This document shows positions 25,434 to 33,801 of a DNA stretch of 44,882 nucleotides, in pieces. The stretch is from Phycisphaerae bacterium (lineage in GTDB: Bacteria > Planctomycetota > Phycisphaerae > UBA1845 > UTPLA1), in contig JAUVGW010000004.1 of the NCBI GenBank assembly GCA_030593565.1, positions 1 to 44,882 on the forward strand. Reading direction: 5' to 3'. Made by a program: the position numbers and the translations under genes. Position 1 is the first letter of the stretch. Each line of letters opens with the position of its first letter. The notes under the pieces were generated by a model that had not been told where the DNA came from, did not search any database, and saw nothing but the letters and a program-made list of their open reading frames with translations.

Positions 25434-27953
25434 ATGACGACGCTCACGGCGGCAACACCTACAGTCGGAGGCGGCATGGTGCCGAGTCAAGCTCCTCGGC
25501 CGGCCGTTGCCGCGCAAATGGGGGGAATGACCGGCGCGGACGTGCTTCGGATTCTCCGCCATCGGCTGGTGCTCATCATCGTGCTTTGGGTGGTCTTCGC
25601 CGGGCTGACGGTCGGATTTACCCTTTTTATGGTGAAGTACTTTCCGAAGTACACCGCGAGTGCGTTGGTGCGAGTGCGGTCTAACGCTCCCATCAACGTC
25701 TTGAATCCGCTCGAATTGCAGAGGATTCAACAAAAAGAGGTGGAACTGATCGTCAAGAATCAGTCGGTCATTGTCATGAGCCCGGTGGTGCTCGCGAGCG
25801 TGCTGAAAGACCCGGATATAAAGCAAACAAAGTGGTATATCTGGGCGCGAGAGCAAGAAGACGAACATCCGCTTGATCTTCTGGAGGAGATCGTTTACGC
25901 ATCCCCGATTCGCGATTCGAACTTCTTGAGAGTGGGCGTCACATGGCGTTACCAGGGGGAGGTTCACACAATCGCGAACACGGTCGTGGACAAATACCTG
26001 GATCGGGTGCAGAAGCTTCAGAGGGACAACATCCGAATTTCTTCGGATCCCCTGGAAAAGGAGGTTGAAAGCGCACGGACCTTGTTCAATGACAAGCAGC
26101 GTGAGATAGCGGCGTTGCGGATGGAGGGGAACCTGTTTTTCGAGGGCGGCCAGACTGAGGAGCTCTTGACTCTGAAGGCATTGCTGACGGAGTTGGAGGT
26201 CGAGACGCTCGGTCGCCAGTCCTATTGGGAGTACCTGCAGGACAAACGCCCCGGGAACCTACCGATTACGGCCGACTTGAAGGCACTGCTGGACTCAGAC
26301 CCGATGGTCGCCAACCTCGAGGCACAACTGCAAGATGCGGAGCAGATGTTGGCTCTCGTATTGTCCAAATACGGCAAGAACCATCCCTCCGCCAAGGATG
26401 CCGTCATTTCACGGGATGCCTTGCGGGCTCGCGCGTCGGAGGAACGATCGACGAAGCTGCTGCGTTACCAGCAGGATCAGATCGAGCAGGCGCGGCGGAA
26501 TTACCTCGAGGCAAACGAGCAGTTGTGGCGTCTGCAGGAGCGTGCCTCCGAAGCGGAGGCGGAGCAACGAGACTTGGACGCCAAGTATGCTCGTTACCTG
26601 TCGCTTGTGGAGGAGCGAGACCTGTTGCGGACGCAATACGAGGCGCTGCTGGAGCAGCAAAAGGTCCTGTCGATGACGATCCGGTTGCCGAACACGGCTC
26701 AGATCGACATTGTGTCCAAGGCGGTCGGGCCGAAGGAACGGTCGAGCCCGGTTTTGCTCGTTTGGCTGCCAGCCGGCACGTTTCTCGGGTTGGCGTTGAG
26801 TGTCGGCTTGGCATTCCTGCTCGAATTGTCCGACAAGTCCGTTCGCACGCCCAGGGATGTATCGCTGGTGCCGGTCTTGGGGTTGATACCGACGAGCGAC
26901 GACGACGAGATTGAAATCGATCGCGTGGAGACGGCGAGCCTGGACGCGCCACACTCCATTTTGGCTGAGGCGTTTCGCAATCTTCGAGCCAATTTGTTCT
27001 TCAGCGCGCCGGCGGAACAACAGGGCGTCATTCTGGTTGTGAGCCCAAGCGGTGGAGACGGCAAGACGACGGTGGCAACGAACCTGGCGATCTCGGTCGC
27101 CTTGAGCGGCCGGCGCGTCTTGTTGATCGATGCGAATTTCCGTCGTGCGGGTCTGCCCAAGATTTTCCCGGATATGCCGGAAGAAGGGCTCAGCAATATC
27201 CTGATCGGCCAAGGTCGGCTGGGGGATCACGTCACATCGACCTCCGTTCCCGGGCTGGACGTGCTCGGTGCGGGCCCGACGCCGCCCAATCCCGCGGAGC
27301 TTCTCGGGAGCAGCTATCTTAGGGATGTCGTGGTGGACGCCCGATCTCAATACGATCAGGTGATCGTGGACGGCCCGCCAGTCTTGCTAGTGAGCGATGC
27401 GATGGTCTTGGCCGGGGCGGTTGATGGTGTTTTGATCGTGTGTCGGTATCGCGTCACGTCTCGGGGCGCGCTCCAGCGAGCCCAACGGCAGTTGGAGGGG
27501 GTCAGCGCTCGCGTATTCGGCGCCATCTTGAATCAGGTGCAGACGCGCGCCGGCGGGTACTTCCGCAAGGCGTACCGCGAGTTCTACGAGTACCAGGAGC
27601 CTGAGGAAGGCCCCGGAGGCGCGCGGCCGAGGCTTGATGTATCGGCGAAAGCAAGCAAGCTACAAGCCACTGTTCCGACCGGCTCCGCCGTTGACGAGGG
27701 CGGATCCGACGCGGTGCGGAAAGGCGGAGAGCTCGAGAGCGTGAGCTCCGAAGATGATCCCGCGGGAGGCAGGGTGGCCGGTGCAGGGCCTGCGCGTTCG
27801 GATGAGACCACCGAGCAGGTTGACGGGGGCGGCGCGCTCGGCGGCGACTTCGACCTCGACGACGAGTTCAAGATTGACGACGACTTCGATCTGGGTGAAG
27901 ATTTCGGCGAGTCCGGCGAAGGGACCGGCGACGAGAAGCCGGACAACGAGTAG
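25434..27953 (+). CDS. Polysaccharide co-polymerase / BY-kinase fusion (Wzz-Wzc type)
   Basis: 839 residues. A Wzz domain has two membrane helices (about 45-70 and 440-465) around a long periplasmic coiled coil (EQDQIEQARRNYLEANEQLWRL region). The cytoplasmic bacterial tyrosine-kinase domain shows Walker A SGGDGKTT (about 539-546), Walker A' LLIDANFRRAG (about 562-572) and Walker B VIVDGPP (about 643-649), followed by a tyrosine cluster YFRKAYREFYEYQ (about 709-721) for autophosphorylation. An unusual C-terminal tail of about 110 residues, ending in Asp/Phe repeats (FDLDDEFKIDDDFDLGEDF), has no counterpart in standard Wzc proteins. The protein controls chain length and export of the polymer. 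GAGGGG precedes the ATG. Confidence 0.95.
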   Translation: MTTLTAATPTVGGGMVPSQAPRPAVAAQMGGMTGADVLRILRHRLVLIIVLWVVFAGLTVGFTLFMVKYFPKYTASALVRVRSNAPINVLNPLELQRIQQKEVELIVKNQSVIVMSPVVLASVLKDPDIKQTKWYIWAREQEDEHPLDLLEEIVYASPIRDSNFLRVGVTWRYQGEVHTIANTVVDKYLDRVQKLQRDNIRISSDPLEKEVESARTLFNDKQREIAALRMEGNLFFEGGQTEELLTLKALLTELEVETLGRQSYWEYLQDKRPGNLPITADLKALLDSDPMVANLEAQLQDAEQMLALVLSKYGKNHPSAKDAVISRDALRARASEERSTKLLRYQQDQIEQARRNYLEANEQLWRLQERASEAEAEQRDLDAKYARYLSLVEERDLLRTQYEALLEQQKVLSMTIRLPNTAQIDIVSKAVGPKERSSPVLLVWLPAGTFLGLALSVGLAFLLELSDKSVRTPRDVSLVPVLGLIPTSDDDEIEIDRVETASLDAPHSILAEAFRNLRANLFFSAPAEQQGVILVVSPSGGDGKTTVATNLAISVALSGRRVLLIDANFRRAGLPKIFPDMPEEGLSNILIGQGRLGDHVTSTSVPGLDVLGAGPTPPNPAELLGSSYLRDVVVDARSQYDQVIVDGPPVLLVSDAMVLAGAVDGVLIVCRYRVTSRGALQRAQRQLEGVSARVFGAILNQVQTRAGGYFRKAYREFYEYQEPEEGPGGARPRLDVSAKASKLQATVPTGSAVDEGGSDAVRKGGELESVSSEDDPAGGRVAGAGPARSDETTEQVDGGGALGGDFDLDDEFKIDDDFDLGEDFGESGEGTGDEKPDNE

Positions 27954-27985
27954 TCCAACAGGGGGCACAGCGTCGCCGGAGGCGT

Positions 27986-29008
27986 GTGTCGCCGCCGTAT
28001 CGGAGTCGTTTCTTGGGCGATCCAGTCGAGCTTGCCAGGGGGATCATCACCGAACAGGTCGGCGCTCTGACCGCGCTGGGGCACCTCATCGACAAGTCAT
28101 TCGAGGCTGCCGTCTCCGCGATATTGAAGACAAAGGAACCGGTCATCGTTACCGGGATCGGAAAGAGCGGCCTGATAGCGCGCAAGGCTGCGGCGACGTT
28201 GTCCAGCACGGGCACACGCGCGGTGTTCATGCATCCCGTCGAGGGGCTGCACGGCGATTTAGGGGCGGTGGCTCCGGGTGCCGTGCTACTGGCACTGTCC
28301 AAGAGCGGTCACACGGAGGAGTTGGCGCGTTTCGTCGGCCACTTCAAGCGGATTGGCGGCGGTGTCGTCGCGGTGTGTGAGGGCGGCGACTCGCCGCTGT
28401 CGGAGCTGGCTGATATCGTCCTTGCGATACCGGAGCGGTCTGAGGCGGGCCCGCTGGCGCTGGCGCCGACGACGAGCACACTGATGATGTTGGCATTGTG
28501 CGATGCGTTGGCGATGGCCTTGCTGGATGCGCGCGGTTTCGACGAACAGCAGTTCGCCAGGTTTCACCCGGACGGCAGCCTCGGGCGCCGCCTGTTGACG
28601 CGCGTCAGTGACGTGATGCATTGCGGCGAGGAGATGCCGATCGCACAGGGGGAGGCGACATTCAGTGAGTTGCTGATCGAGATGACGGGAAAGCACTTGG
28701 GAATGGCTTGCATCGTCGGCGAAAATGGCGAGCTGGTCGGGGTGATTACGGATGGCGATCTTCGACGGCTCTTGACGCGGGTTGATTCGCCGATGAACTT
28801 GACTGCGGCCGAGGCGTGGAAGCAGAGCCGGCGTGATCCGTCGGATGTCCCGGTGAGGTGCTCGACGGTTTTGCCGTCGAGCCTTGCGGTTGACTGCCTT
28901 CAGTTGATGCGCGAAAGTGCAATCACCGTCCTCGTGGTATCGGAGGACGGTACTGCGCCGGCCGGTATCGTTCGATTGCAGGACTTGGTTCGTGCCGGAT
29001 TGGGCTGA
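27986..29008 (+). CDS. Arabinose-5-phosphate isomerase (KdsD/KpsF family)
   Basis: 340 residues from a GTG with GGAGG upstream, 32 bases after the BY-kinase gene. The SIS isomerase domain (about 45-175) has GIGKSGLIARKAAATLSSTGT, the HGDLGAV motif and ALSKSGHTEEL. Two CBS domains follow (about 208-265 with GVITDGDLRRLL, and 280-338 ending IVRLQDLVRAGLG). The enzyme turns ribulose-5-phosphate into arabinose-5-phosphate, the precursor of Kdo. In this position it may supply a sugar for the exopolysaccharide; whether the polymer holds Kdo cannot be told. It ends the locus, followed by a perfect hairpin at 29020-29112. A frame in +1 across the gene start is a shadow. Confidence 0.94.
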   Translation: MSPPYRSRFLGDPVELARGIITEQVGALTALGHLIDKSFEAAVSAILKTKEPVIVTGIGKSGLIARKAAATLSSTGTRAVFMHPVEGLHGDLGAVAPGAVLLALSKSGHTEELARFVGHFKRIGGGVVAVCEGGDSPLSELADIVLAIPERSEAGPLALAPTTSTLMMLALCDALAMALLDARGFDEQQFARFHPDGSLGRRLLTRVSDVMHCGEEMPIAQGEATFSELLIEMTGKHLGMACIVGENGELVGVITDGDLRRLLTRVDSPMNLTAAEAWKQSRRDPSDVPVRCSTVLPSSLAVDCLQLMRESAITVLVVSEDGTAPAGIVRLQDLVRAGLG

Positions 29009-29019
29009 TAATGGCGAGA

Positions 29020-29112
29020 GAGAAAAAGGGGGTCAGGCTTACTTTATCGTCAGGGTCATTGCTCTATCTGAGGAGTTGACCAAGATAAAGTAAGCCTGAC
29101 CCCCTTTTTCTC
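29020..29112. repeat. Perfect 29-base-arm inverted repeat, terminator-like
   Basis: Arms 29020-29048 (gagaaaaagggggtcaggct start) and 29084-29112 are exactly complementary, separated by 35 bases. The outer ends are A-rich and T-rich next to G5/C5, so the RNA hairpin would end in a T-run on either strand and could stop transcription from the exopolysaccharide locus. The ends resemble the aaaaagggggtcagg-type termini often seen on short non-autonomous elements linked to REP-associated transposases; that likeness is recalled, not tested. The perfect arms suggest a recent insertion. Confidence 0.9.
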
Positions 29113-29149
29113 CTCCCTTTTTCTCCTTTTTTTTGCGGTGTCGGCGGGG

Positions 29150-29758
29150 ATGAAGTTTCAGAACACGACAGACCTGGATTCGGTTCGGCTCGAGCGAGCG
29201 ATCCTTCGCGCCGCTGACGGTTGGCCGCACAACCGCCTGGACGTGCGCGTGCGGTACAGCCGGGGGGCGGAGTTTTCAGGGACCTGTTACTACACGCACG
29301 GGCAAATCTACGTCAATCTCGGCCGCAACAACAGCTACCCGTATTCAATTCACACGAACATTGCGAGGCCGCAGTCAAACAGCCGTTATTGGTGGCGCGA
29401 GTTGTATTCGGTCGAAGCGGCGGATGCGCAGCAGTTGGTCTTGTTCGTGTTCATGCACGAGTTCTACCATTGGCTGATCAAGAAGGCCCGACGGAATGTG
29501 CGGCAGAAGGAAGGCCGGTGCGATCGATTCGCCACCCGGGAGTTGGTGGACGGCTATGGCGCGGTCGTCCGTGACGAGGCCGGGAAGCCGGTGGCCAGGT
29601 CTTCGTGGGACTTCCAAGACCTAGACGGTTTCGTGGCGGCCGCGCGGGGTCGCGTCCGTCGGCCGCGCCAAATAGGCGTCCGTCCCGCCGCCAGACAGCC
29701 TTCGAGGCCTGTCGGCCCCACAAGGCCCGGCGAGCAACTTCTGCTGTTCAAGCTGTGA
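29150..29758 (+). CDS. Putative zinc-metalloprotease-like protein (SprT-type fold)
   Basis: About 202 residues from the ATG at 29150; the frame extends to a GTG at 29138. The motif HEFYH (in FVFMHEFYHWLI, about residue 107) is an HExxH zinc site, and a downstream KEGRCDRFAT (about 128) could supply the third ligand. The arrangement resembles SprT-like or other minimal gluzincin proteins. The C-terminal 60 residues are basic and Pro-rich and probably disordered. Catalysis is not proven; some relatives bind zinc without peptidase activity. Stands alone after the 29-base hairpin. Confidence 0.7.
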   Translation: MKFQNTTDLDSVRLERAILRAADGWPHNRLDVRVRYSRGAEFSGTCYYTHGQIYVNLGRNNSYPYSIHTNIARPQSNSRYWWRELYSVEAADAQQLVLFVFMHEFYHWLIKKARRNVRQKEGRCDRFATRELVDGYGAVVRDEAGKPVARSSWDFQDLDGFVAAARGRVRRPRQIGVRPAARQPSRPVGPTRPGEQLLLFKL

Positions 29759-29849
29759 CTCCTCGTGTTCCCATGCTGGACGTACCAGCCCATGGGGATG
29801 CTGCCGAGGGGAGCGGCCGATCAGGCCGCTATGGGGGTTGCCTGCTCTC

Positions 29850-29927
29850 GTAGCGGCCGACGCCCCTGTCGGCCGTCAATAACGGTTGGTCTGGTCTTCA
29901 ACGTCCGACACGAGGTCGGACGCTGCG
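29850..29927. repeat. Dispersed palindromic repeat, copy 3
   Basis: Begins gtagcggccgacgcccctg and ends acgaggtcggacgctgcgg, with the family centre ggttggt...cttcaacgt. Imperfect arms. Same layout as copies 4, 5 and 6. The rest of 29759-29979 shows no gene. Confidence 0.82.
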
Positions 29928-29979
29928 GAGATCTTGTACCTCCTCTATTCCCGCCGCCCCGGTTCTATCTCGCCGACGA

Positions 29980-30008
29980 ATTGACACGTAACCACAATTG
30001 TCGTATAA
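29980..30008 (+). promoter_or_regulatory. Perfect-consensus sigma70 promoter
   Basis: TTGACA (29980-29985), exactly 17 bases, TATAAT (30003-30008). Both boxes match the sigma70 consensus fully with ideal spacing, which is very unlikely by chance in G+C-rich DNA. No coding region follows within 600 bases in a position that would need it, so it probably drives the non-coding RNA at 30015-30258. Confidence 0.85.
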
Positions 30009-30014
30009 TGTTAT

Positions 30015-30258
30015 CATTGGCTGCAGGCTGGGCGTGGGCTGCCGGGTTGCCAGAATGCCGGGTCTGACCACTGGGCGATTCATGGGCATCGATTCCTGGT
30101 CCCACGCGGACAGGCTGCAATTCGGCGCCTATAATCGAGACGTAGGGGCCGGTGGCCCCCGAGGAACCGGCCGGGTCGATTAAGAATATACGCGTCTTCC
30201 ACTCGCTGCGGCACCCTAGACCGCGCCAATATCCAATAGGGTGCCGCACGCCTTTTTT
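30015..30258 (+). ncRNA. Candidate structured non-coding RNA, family unknown
   Basis: A transcript of about 244 nt is predicted from a start near 30015, after the perfect promoter, to the T-run at 30253-30258. Stems visible: gcgtggg (30041-30047) with cccacgc further on (near 30110-30116); aatcga (30132-30137) with tcgatt (30175-30180) enclosing ggggcc-ggt-ggcccc (30144-30158); and the terminator stem. No ribosome site followed by a credible frame exists inside. I looked for RNase P, SRP, tmRNA and 6S features: the RNase P, SRP and tmRNA signatures are absent. Size and isolated strong promoter would suit a housekeeping RNA such as a divergent 6S RNA, but this is speculation. Confidence 0.6.
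30208..30258 (+). terminator. Rho-independent terminator of the candidate RNA
   Basis: A perfect 11-base stem, gcggcacccta (30208-30218) with tagggtgccgc (30237-30247), an 18-base loop, and after 5 bases a run of six T (30253-30258). It reads on the plus strand and fits the promoter at 29980. Confidence 0.75.
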
Positions 30259-30343
30259 ACTTTTTGAAGCAACCTCAGCGCGACCGGCACGCCCGGCCGC
30301 GCAATGCTGTCGGATTGCTCAGCGCCCCGACTAGCCCGGAAGA

Positions 30344-30510
30344 TTCACCACAGAGCACTCAGAGATCACAGAGAGGCGTCAGAAAAGAACTTAGCGAAGC
30401 AGGCGTAGGGTGACAGGTGTTTGCACACCGTCAAAACAAAACGCGCTCGGATTTCGCCATAACTTCCTTCTCAACAACCTCTGCGTTCTCCGCGGTCTCT
30501 GTGGTTTGAA
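30344..30510. repeat. Short inverted-terminus element (CACCACAGAG family)
   Basis: Left end ttcaccacagagcactcaga and right end ctctgtggtttgaa with further complementary blocks (acagag inward, ctctgcgttctc near 30480). It is about 167 bases long, non-coding, and resembles the widespread short elements with CACAGAG/CTCTGTG ends in environmental bacteria. It looks like a non-autonomous mobile element or remnant; no transposase is present. No other feature is visible between the RNA terminator and the peptidase gene. Confidence 0.6.
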
Positions 30511-30624
30511 AAATCCGGGATGGACGGTAGGTTACTTGGGGAAGCCGGGCCTCACGGAGGCGCGGGCGGGCCGGATGCCGTCGTGACTCGCCGGCGAAAC
30601 AGCCTGAATGTCAGGAGTGATATC

Positions 30625-32340
30625 GTGGTCGTCAGTATCGGTGATTTTGAATTGCGCGTTCTGGATGCGGGCATCGACCTGGGTGATTGGTCATCGGTCG
30701 AGGGCTACTACCGAGACCTCGGAAACCAATCATTGTCATCGGTCGAGGCGTTGGAGGCATGGCTGCTGGACCTGTCGGAACTTGACGCCTGGCTGGACGA
30801 GGAAGGCTCGGTTCGATACGTCGAGATGACGTGCCAGACGGATGATGCCGAGCGCGAAAAGCGATACCTGTCTTTTATCGAGGATGTGGTCCCGAACGCC
30901 AGGGCCTGGTCCAACAAGCTCGATCGGAAGTTCCTCGATTGTGAGCACCGCGCTGCCTTGCGACCCGATCGGTATGGCGTGTTGATTCGCCGGATAGAAA
31001 ACCGCGTCGCCCTGTTTCGGGACGAGAACATCCCGCTGCAAACGGAGGACGAGAAGCTTTGCCAGAAGTATCAGAAGGTGGTCGGGGCATTGACGGCCGA
31101 GCACGACGGGCGCGAGCGCACCATGCAGGAGATGGCTCGCTACTTGCAGGAGACGGACAGGGCGGTGCGACAGGAGGCGTGGGAGAAGATCACCGCCAAG
31201 TGGGCGGCCGTGCGCGATGAGATCGAGTCGATCTACGACGAGATGGTCGCGGTGCGGCACAAGATCGCCTTGAATGCCGGGCTGGCGGATTATCGCGAGT
31301 ATGCGTTTCGCGAGAAGGAGCGCTTCGATTACACGCCGGAGGATTGCCAGGCGTTTGCATTCGCGATCGAGGCGACCGCGGTCCCGGCGGCGCGGGGGCT
31401 GGCGGAGGAGCGCAAGCGACTGCTCGGCGTGGACACGTTGCGACCGTGGGACATGGCGGCCGATCCGCGCGGGCGGCCGCCGTTGCGGCCGTTCGACAAA
31501 CCCGAGGAGTTGATATCGGGTTGCGCCAAGATATTCGAGCAGGTCGAGCCGATTCTCGGCGAGCAGTTCGCGCGGATGCGGCGCGAGGAGTTGCTTAACC
31601 TGGCGAGCCGCAAGGGCAAGGCGCCCGGCGGCTACATGATCGTGTACGAAGGCCGACGGCTGCCGTTCATCTTTATGAATGCCGTGGGGACGGAGCGCGA
31701 CGTGCAGACGCTGTTGCACGAGGGCGGACACGCGTTTCACGGGTTCGCGGCCCGGGACGAGGCGTTGGTGTCATTCCGCAACGCGCCGATCGAATTCGCC
31801 GAGGTGGCGTCGATGTCGATGGAGTTGTTGGGCGGGAAGTATATGGACGCCTTTTACGACGAGACCGACCAGGCACGTTCGGCGGCGGACAACTTCGACG
31901 GCATCATCCGGTTCTTCCCATACATGGCGATGGTCGATATGTTCCAGCATTGGGTGTACACGCATCCGAAACACGCGCGCGACGAGCGAAAGCAGGCGTG
32001 GCTGAACCTGGAGCGACGGTTCGCCGGTTCGGCGGACTACAGCGGTTACGAGGATGTGCTGCCATACCTGTGGCACCGGAAGATGCACCCCTTCACTGTG
32101 CCGTTCTATTACGTCGAGTACGGTATCGCGCAGTTGGGGGCATTGGGCGTATGGTTGAACTCCCGGCGCGACTATGCAGCCGCCGTGCGTGATTATCGTA
32201 GCGCGCTTGCGCTCGGCGGAAGCCGACCGCTGCCCGAGCTGTTCGAGGCGGCAGGCGTGCGGTTCGATTTCACGGAGACGGTGCTGCGGCCCGCCGTCGA
32301 GGAGATGCAGAAACAACTGGCGACGCTGGACAAAGGATGA
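30625..32340 (+). CDS. M3 family oligoendopeptidase
   Basis: 571 residues from a GTG at 30625, chosen because AGGAG lies 7 bases upstream and the length then matches M3B oligoendopeptidases; the frame is open back to an ATG at 30520. The zinc site HEGGHAFH (His365, Glu366, His369) and a downstream Glu393 in FAEVASMSME give the full M3 metal site. C-terminal FYYVEYGIAQLGALGVW is the conserved substrate-cleft region with the Tyr residues of this family. Cytosolic, cutting short peptides. The PLP-enzyme gene starts 6 bases after its stop, so the two are very likely co-transcribed. Confidence 0.94.
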   Translation: MVVSIGDFELRVLDAGIDLGDWSSVEGYYRDLGNQSLSSVEALEAWLLDLSELDAWLDEEGSVRYVEMTCQTDDAEREKRYLSFIEDVVPNARAWSNKLDRKFLDCEHRAALRPDRYGVLIRRIENRVALFRDENIPLQTEDEKLCQKYQKVVGALTAEHDGRERTMQEMARYLQETDRAVRQEAWEKITAKWAAVRDEIESIYDEMVAVRHKIALNAGLADYREYAFREKERFDYTPEDCQAFAFAIEATAVPAARGLAEERKRLLGVDTLRPWDMAADPRGRPPLRPFDKPEELISGCAKIFEQVEPILGEQFARMRREELLNLASRKGKAPGGYMIVYEGRRLPFIFMNAVGTERDVQTLLHEGGHAFHGFAARDEALVSFRNAPIEFAEVASMSMELLGGKYMDAFYDETDQARSAADNFDGIIRFFPYMAMVDMFQHWVYTHPKHARDERKQAWLNLERRFAGSADYSGYEDVLPYLWHRKMHPFTVPFYYVEYGIAQLGALGVWLNSRRDYAAAVRDYRSALALGGSRPLPELFEAAGVRFDFTETVLRPAVEEMQKQLATLDKG

Positions 32341-32346
32341 TGGCCC

Positions 32347-33801
32347 ATGCAGATGAATGAACGAGTGCTCGACGAGGCCGTCGCCCGATGTCGGGAGCGC
32401 GGCATCGTTCTGCCGACGTTCGCGCAGCAGCGCGACCCGTCGTTGATACCCGATTCGATCACGACGCGATTGCGGCAGGTCGGGCTGTGGGATGTCGACC
32501 CGCTGAACCTTTTCCGCATCACATGGAAGAACGAGCCGGTCGAGTCGGGCGGTTTGTTCGGTGATGGCAATTGGGTCGAGTTTCCATCGGCGCTGACGGG
32601 CGTCGACGCGCGAATCGTCGGGCTCGTTGGAAAGTGGTTTCCCACCGGCGCACACAAGGTCGGCGCGGGCTTCGGCTGCCTCGTGCCGCGGCTGGTGTCG
32701 GGCCAGTTCAACCCGGCGACACAGAAGGCGGTCTGGCCTTCGACGGGCAACTACTGTCGCGGCGGGGCGTTTGACTGCGCGCTGCTCGGGTGTCACGCCA
32801 TTGGCATCCTACCGGAAGAAATGAGCCGCGAGCGATTCGAATGGCTGCGCGACATCGGCGCCGAGGTGATCGCGACGCCCGGCTGCGAGTCGAACGTCAA
32901 GGAAATCTACGACAAGTGCTGGGAAATCCGCAGAACGCGGCCCGACTGTGTCATCTTCAACCAGTTCGAGGAGTTCGGAAACGCCGTCTGGCACTATCAC
33001 ACAACGGGCTCGATGATCGAGGAGGTCTTCCAGCGAATCGCCCGGCCCGGCGAACGTCTGGCGGCCTACGTTTCGGCGACGGGCTCCGGCGGGACGATTG
33101 CCGCCGGCGACTTCCTGCGAACCAACCACGCCGATCTGCGCGTTGTTGCGGTCGAGGCGCTGCAATGCCCGACGCTTCTGGCGTGCGGCTTTGGCGGGCA
33201 TCGCATCGAAGGCATCGGCGACAAGCATGTGCCGTGGATTCACAACGTGCGCAACACCGACGTCGTCTGCGCCGTCGATGACGAACAGTGCATGGCGCTG
33301 TTGCGCTTGTTCAACGAGCCGCAGGGCCGGACGCTGTTGGAGCAGGAAGGGCTCGCGTCGTCGTTCGTGGAGCAGTTGCCGCTATTGGGTATTTCGTCCA
33401 TCTGCAATGTCGTGGCGGCCGTGAAGACGGCCAGGATGTTCCAACTCGATGGCCGGGACGTCATCTTCACGCCATTGACCGATTCGATGGACCTGTACGC
33501 CAGCCGCTTCGAGGAACAACGCAAGTTGCACGGGCCGTACGACGCCATGACGGCCGCCCGCCACTTCGGCCGCTACATAGAGGGAATCGCCGCGGACAAC
33601 ATGACCGAACTTACCTACGCCGACCGGAAGCGCCTGCACAACTTCAAATACTACACCTGGGTGGAGCAGCAGCAGCGCACGGTCGACGACCTGAACCGCC
33701 TATGGGATCCCGACTTCTGGACGGAGACATTTGCTCAGGTCACGGAGTGGGATCGCCTGATCGAGGCATTCAACCAGCGAACAGGGCTCGGGTCACAGTA
33801 G
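32347..33801 (+). CDS. PLP-dependent fold-type II enzyme (cysteine synthase/threonine synthase superfamily)
   Basis: 484 residues. Lys104 in TGAHKVGA is the expected Schiff-base lysine; PSTGNYCRGGA carries the substrate carboxylate loop; SATGSGGTIAAG (about residue 247) is the Gly-rich phosphate-binding loop of fold-type II enzymes. It is longer than cysteine synthases, with an additional C-terminal helical region. Close cysteine or threonine enzymes differ enough that the substrate is not assigned. It would act in amino-acid metabolism, possibly on a product of the adjacent peptidase, which is inference from the shared transcript. Two in-frame ATGs (32347 and 32353) are close together. Confidence 0.88.
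   Translation: MQMNERVLDEAVARCRERGIVLPTFAQQRDPSLIPDSITTRLRQVGLWDVDPLNLFRITWKNEPVESGGLFGDGNWVEFPSALTGVDARIVGLVGKWFPTGAHKVGAGFGCLVPRLVSGQFNPATQKAVWPSTGNYCRGGAFDCALLGCHAIGILPEEMSRERFEWLRDIGAEVIATPGCESNVKEIYDKCWEIRRTRPDCVIFNQFEEFGNAVWHYHTTGSMIEEVFQRIARPGERLAAYVSATGSGGTIAAGDFLRTNHADLRVVAVEALQCPTLLACGFGGHRIEGIGDKHVPWIHNVRNTDVVCAVDDEQCMALLRLFNEPQGRTLLEQEGLASSFVEQLPLLGISSICNVVAAVKTARMFQLDGRDVIFTPLTDSMDLYASRFEEQRKLHGPYDAMTAARHFGRYIEGIAADNMTELTYADRKRLHNFKYYTWVEQQQRTVDDLNRLWDPDFWTETFAQVTEWDRLIEAFNQRTGLGSQ

Noticed and set aside
26409-27350. 313-residue minus-strand frame in the BY-kinase gene
   Set aside because: Opposite a well-supported kinase with Walker motifs; no domain of its own.
30015-30258. 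RNase P RNA
   Set aside because: A GAGGAA...CCGGG stretch near 30159 resembles part of the conserved P4 strand, but the matching ACAGAAA-type strand and the total length are missing.
31771-32796. 341-residue minus-strand frame
   Set aside because: Overlaps the peptidase and PLP-enzyme genes in antisense, Arg-rich, no motif.
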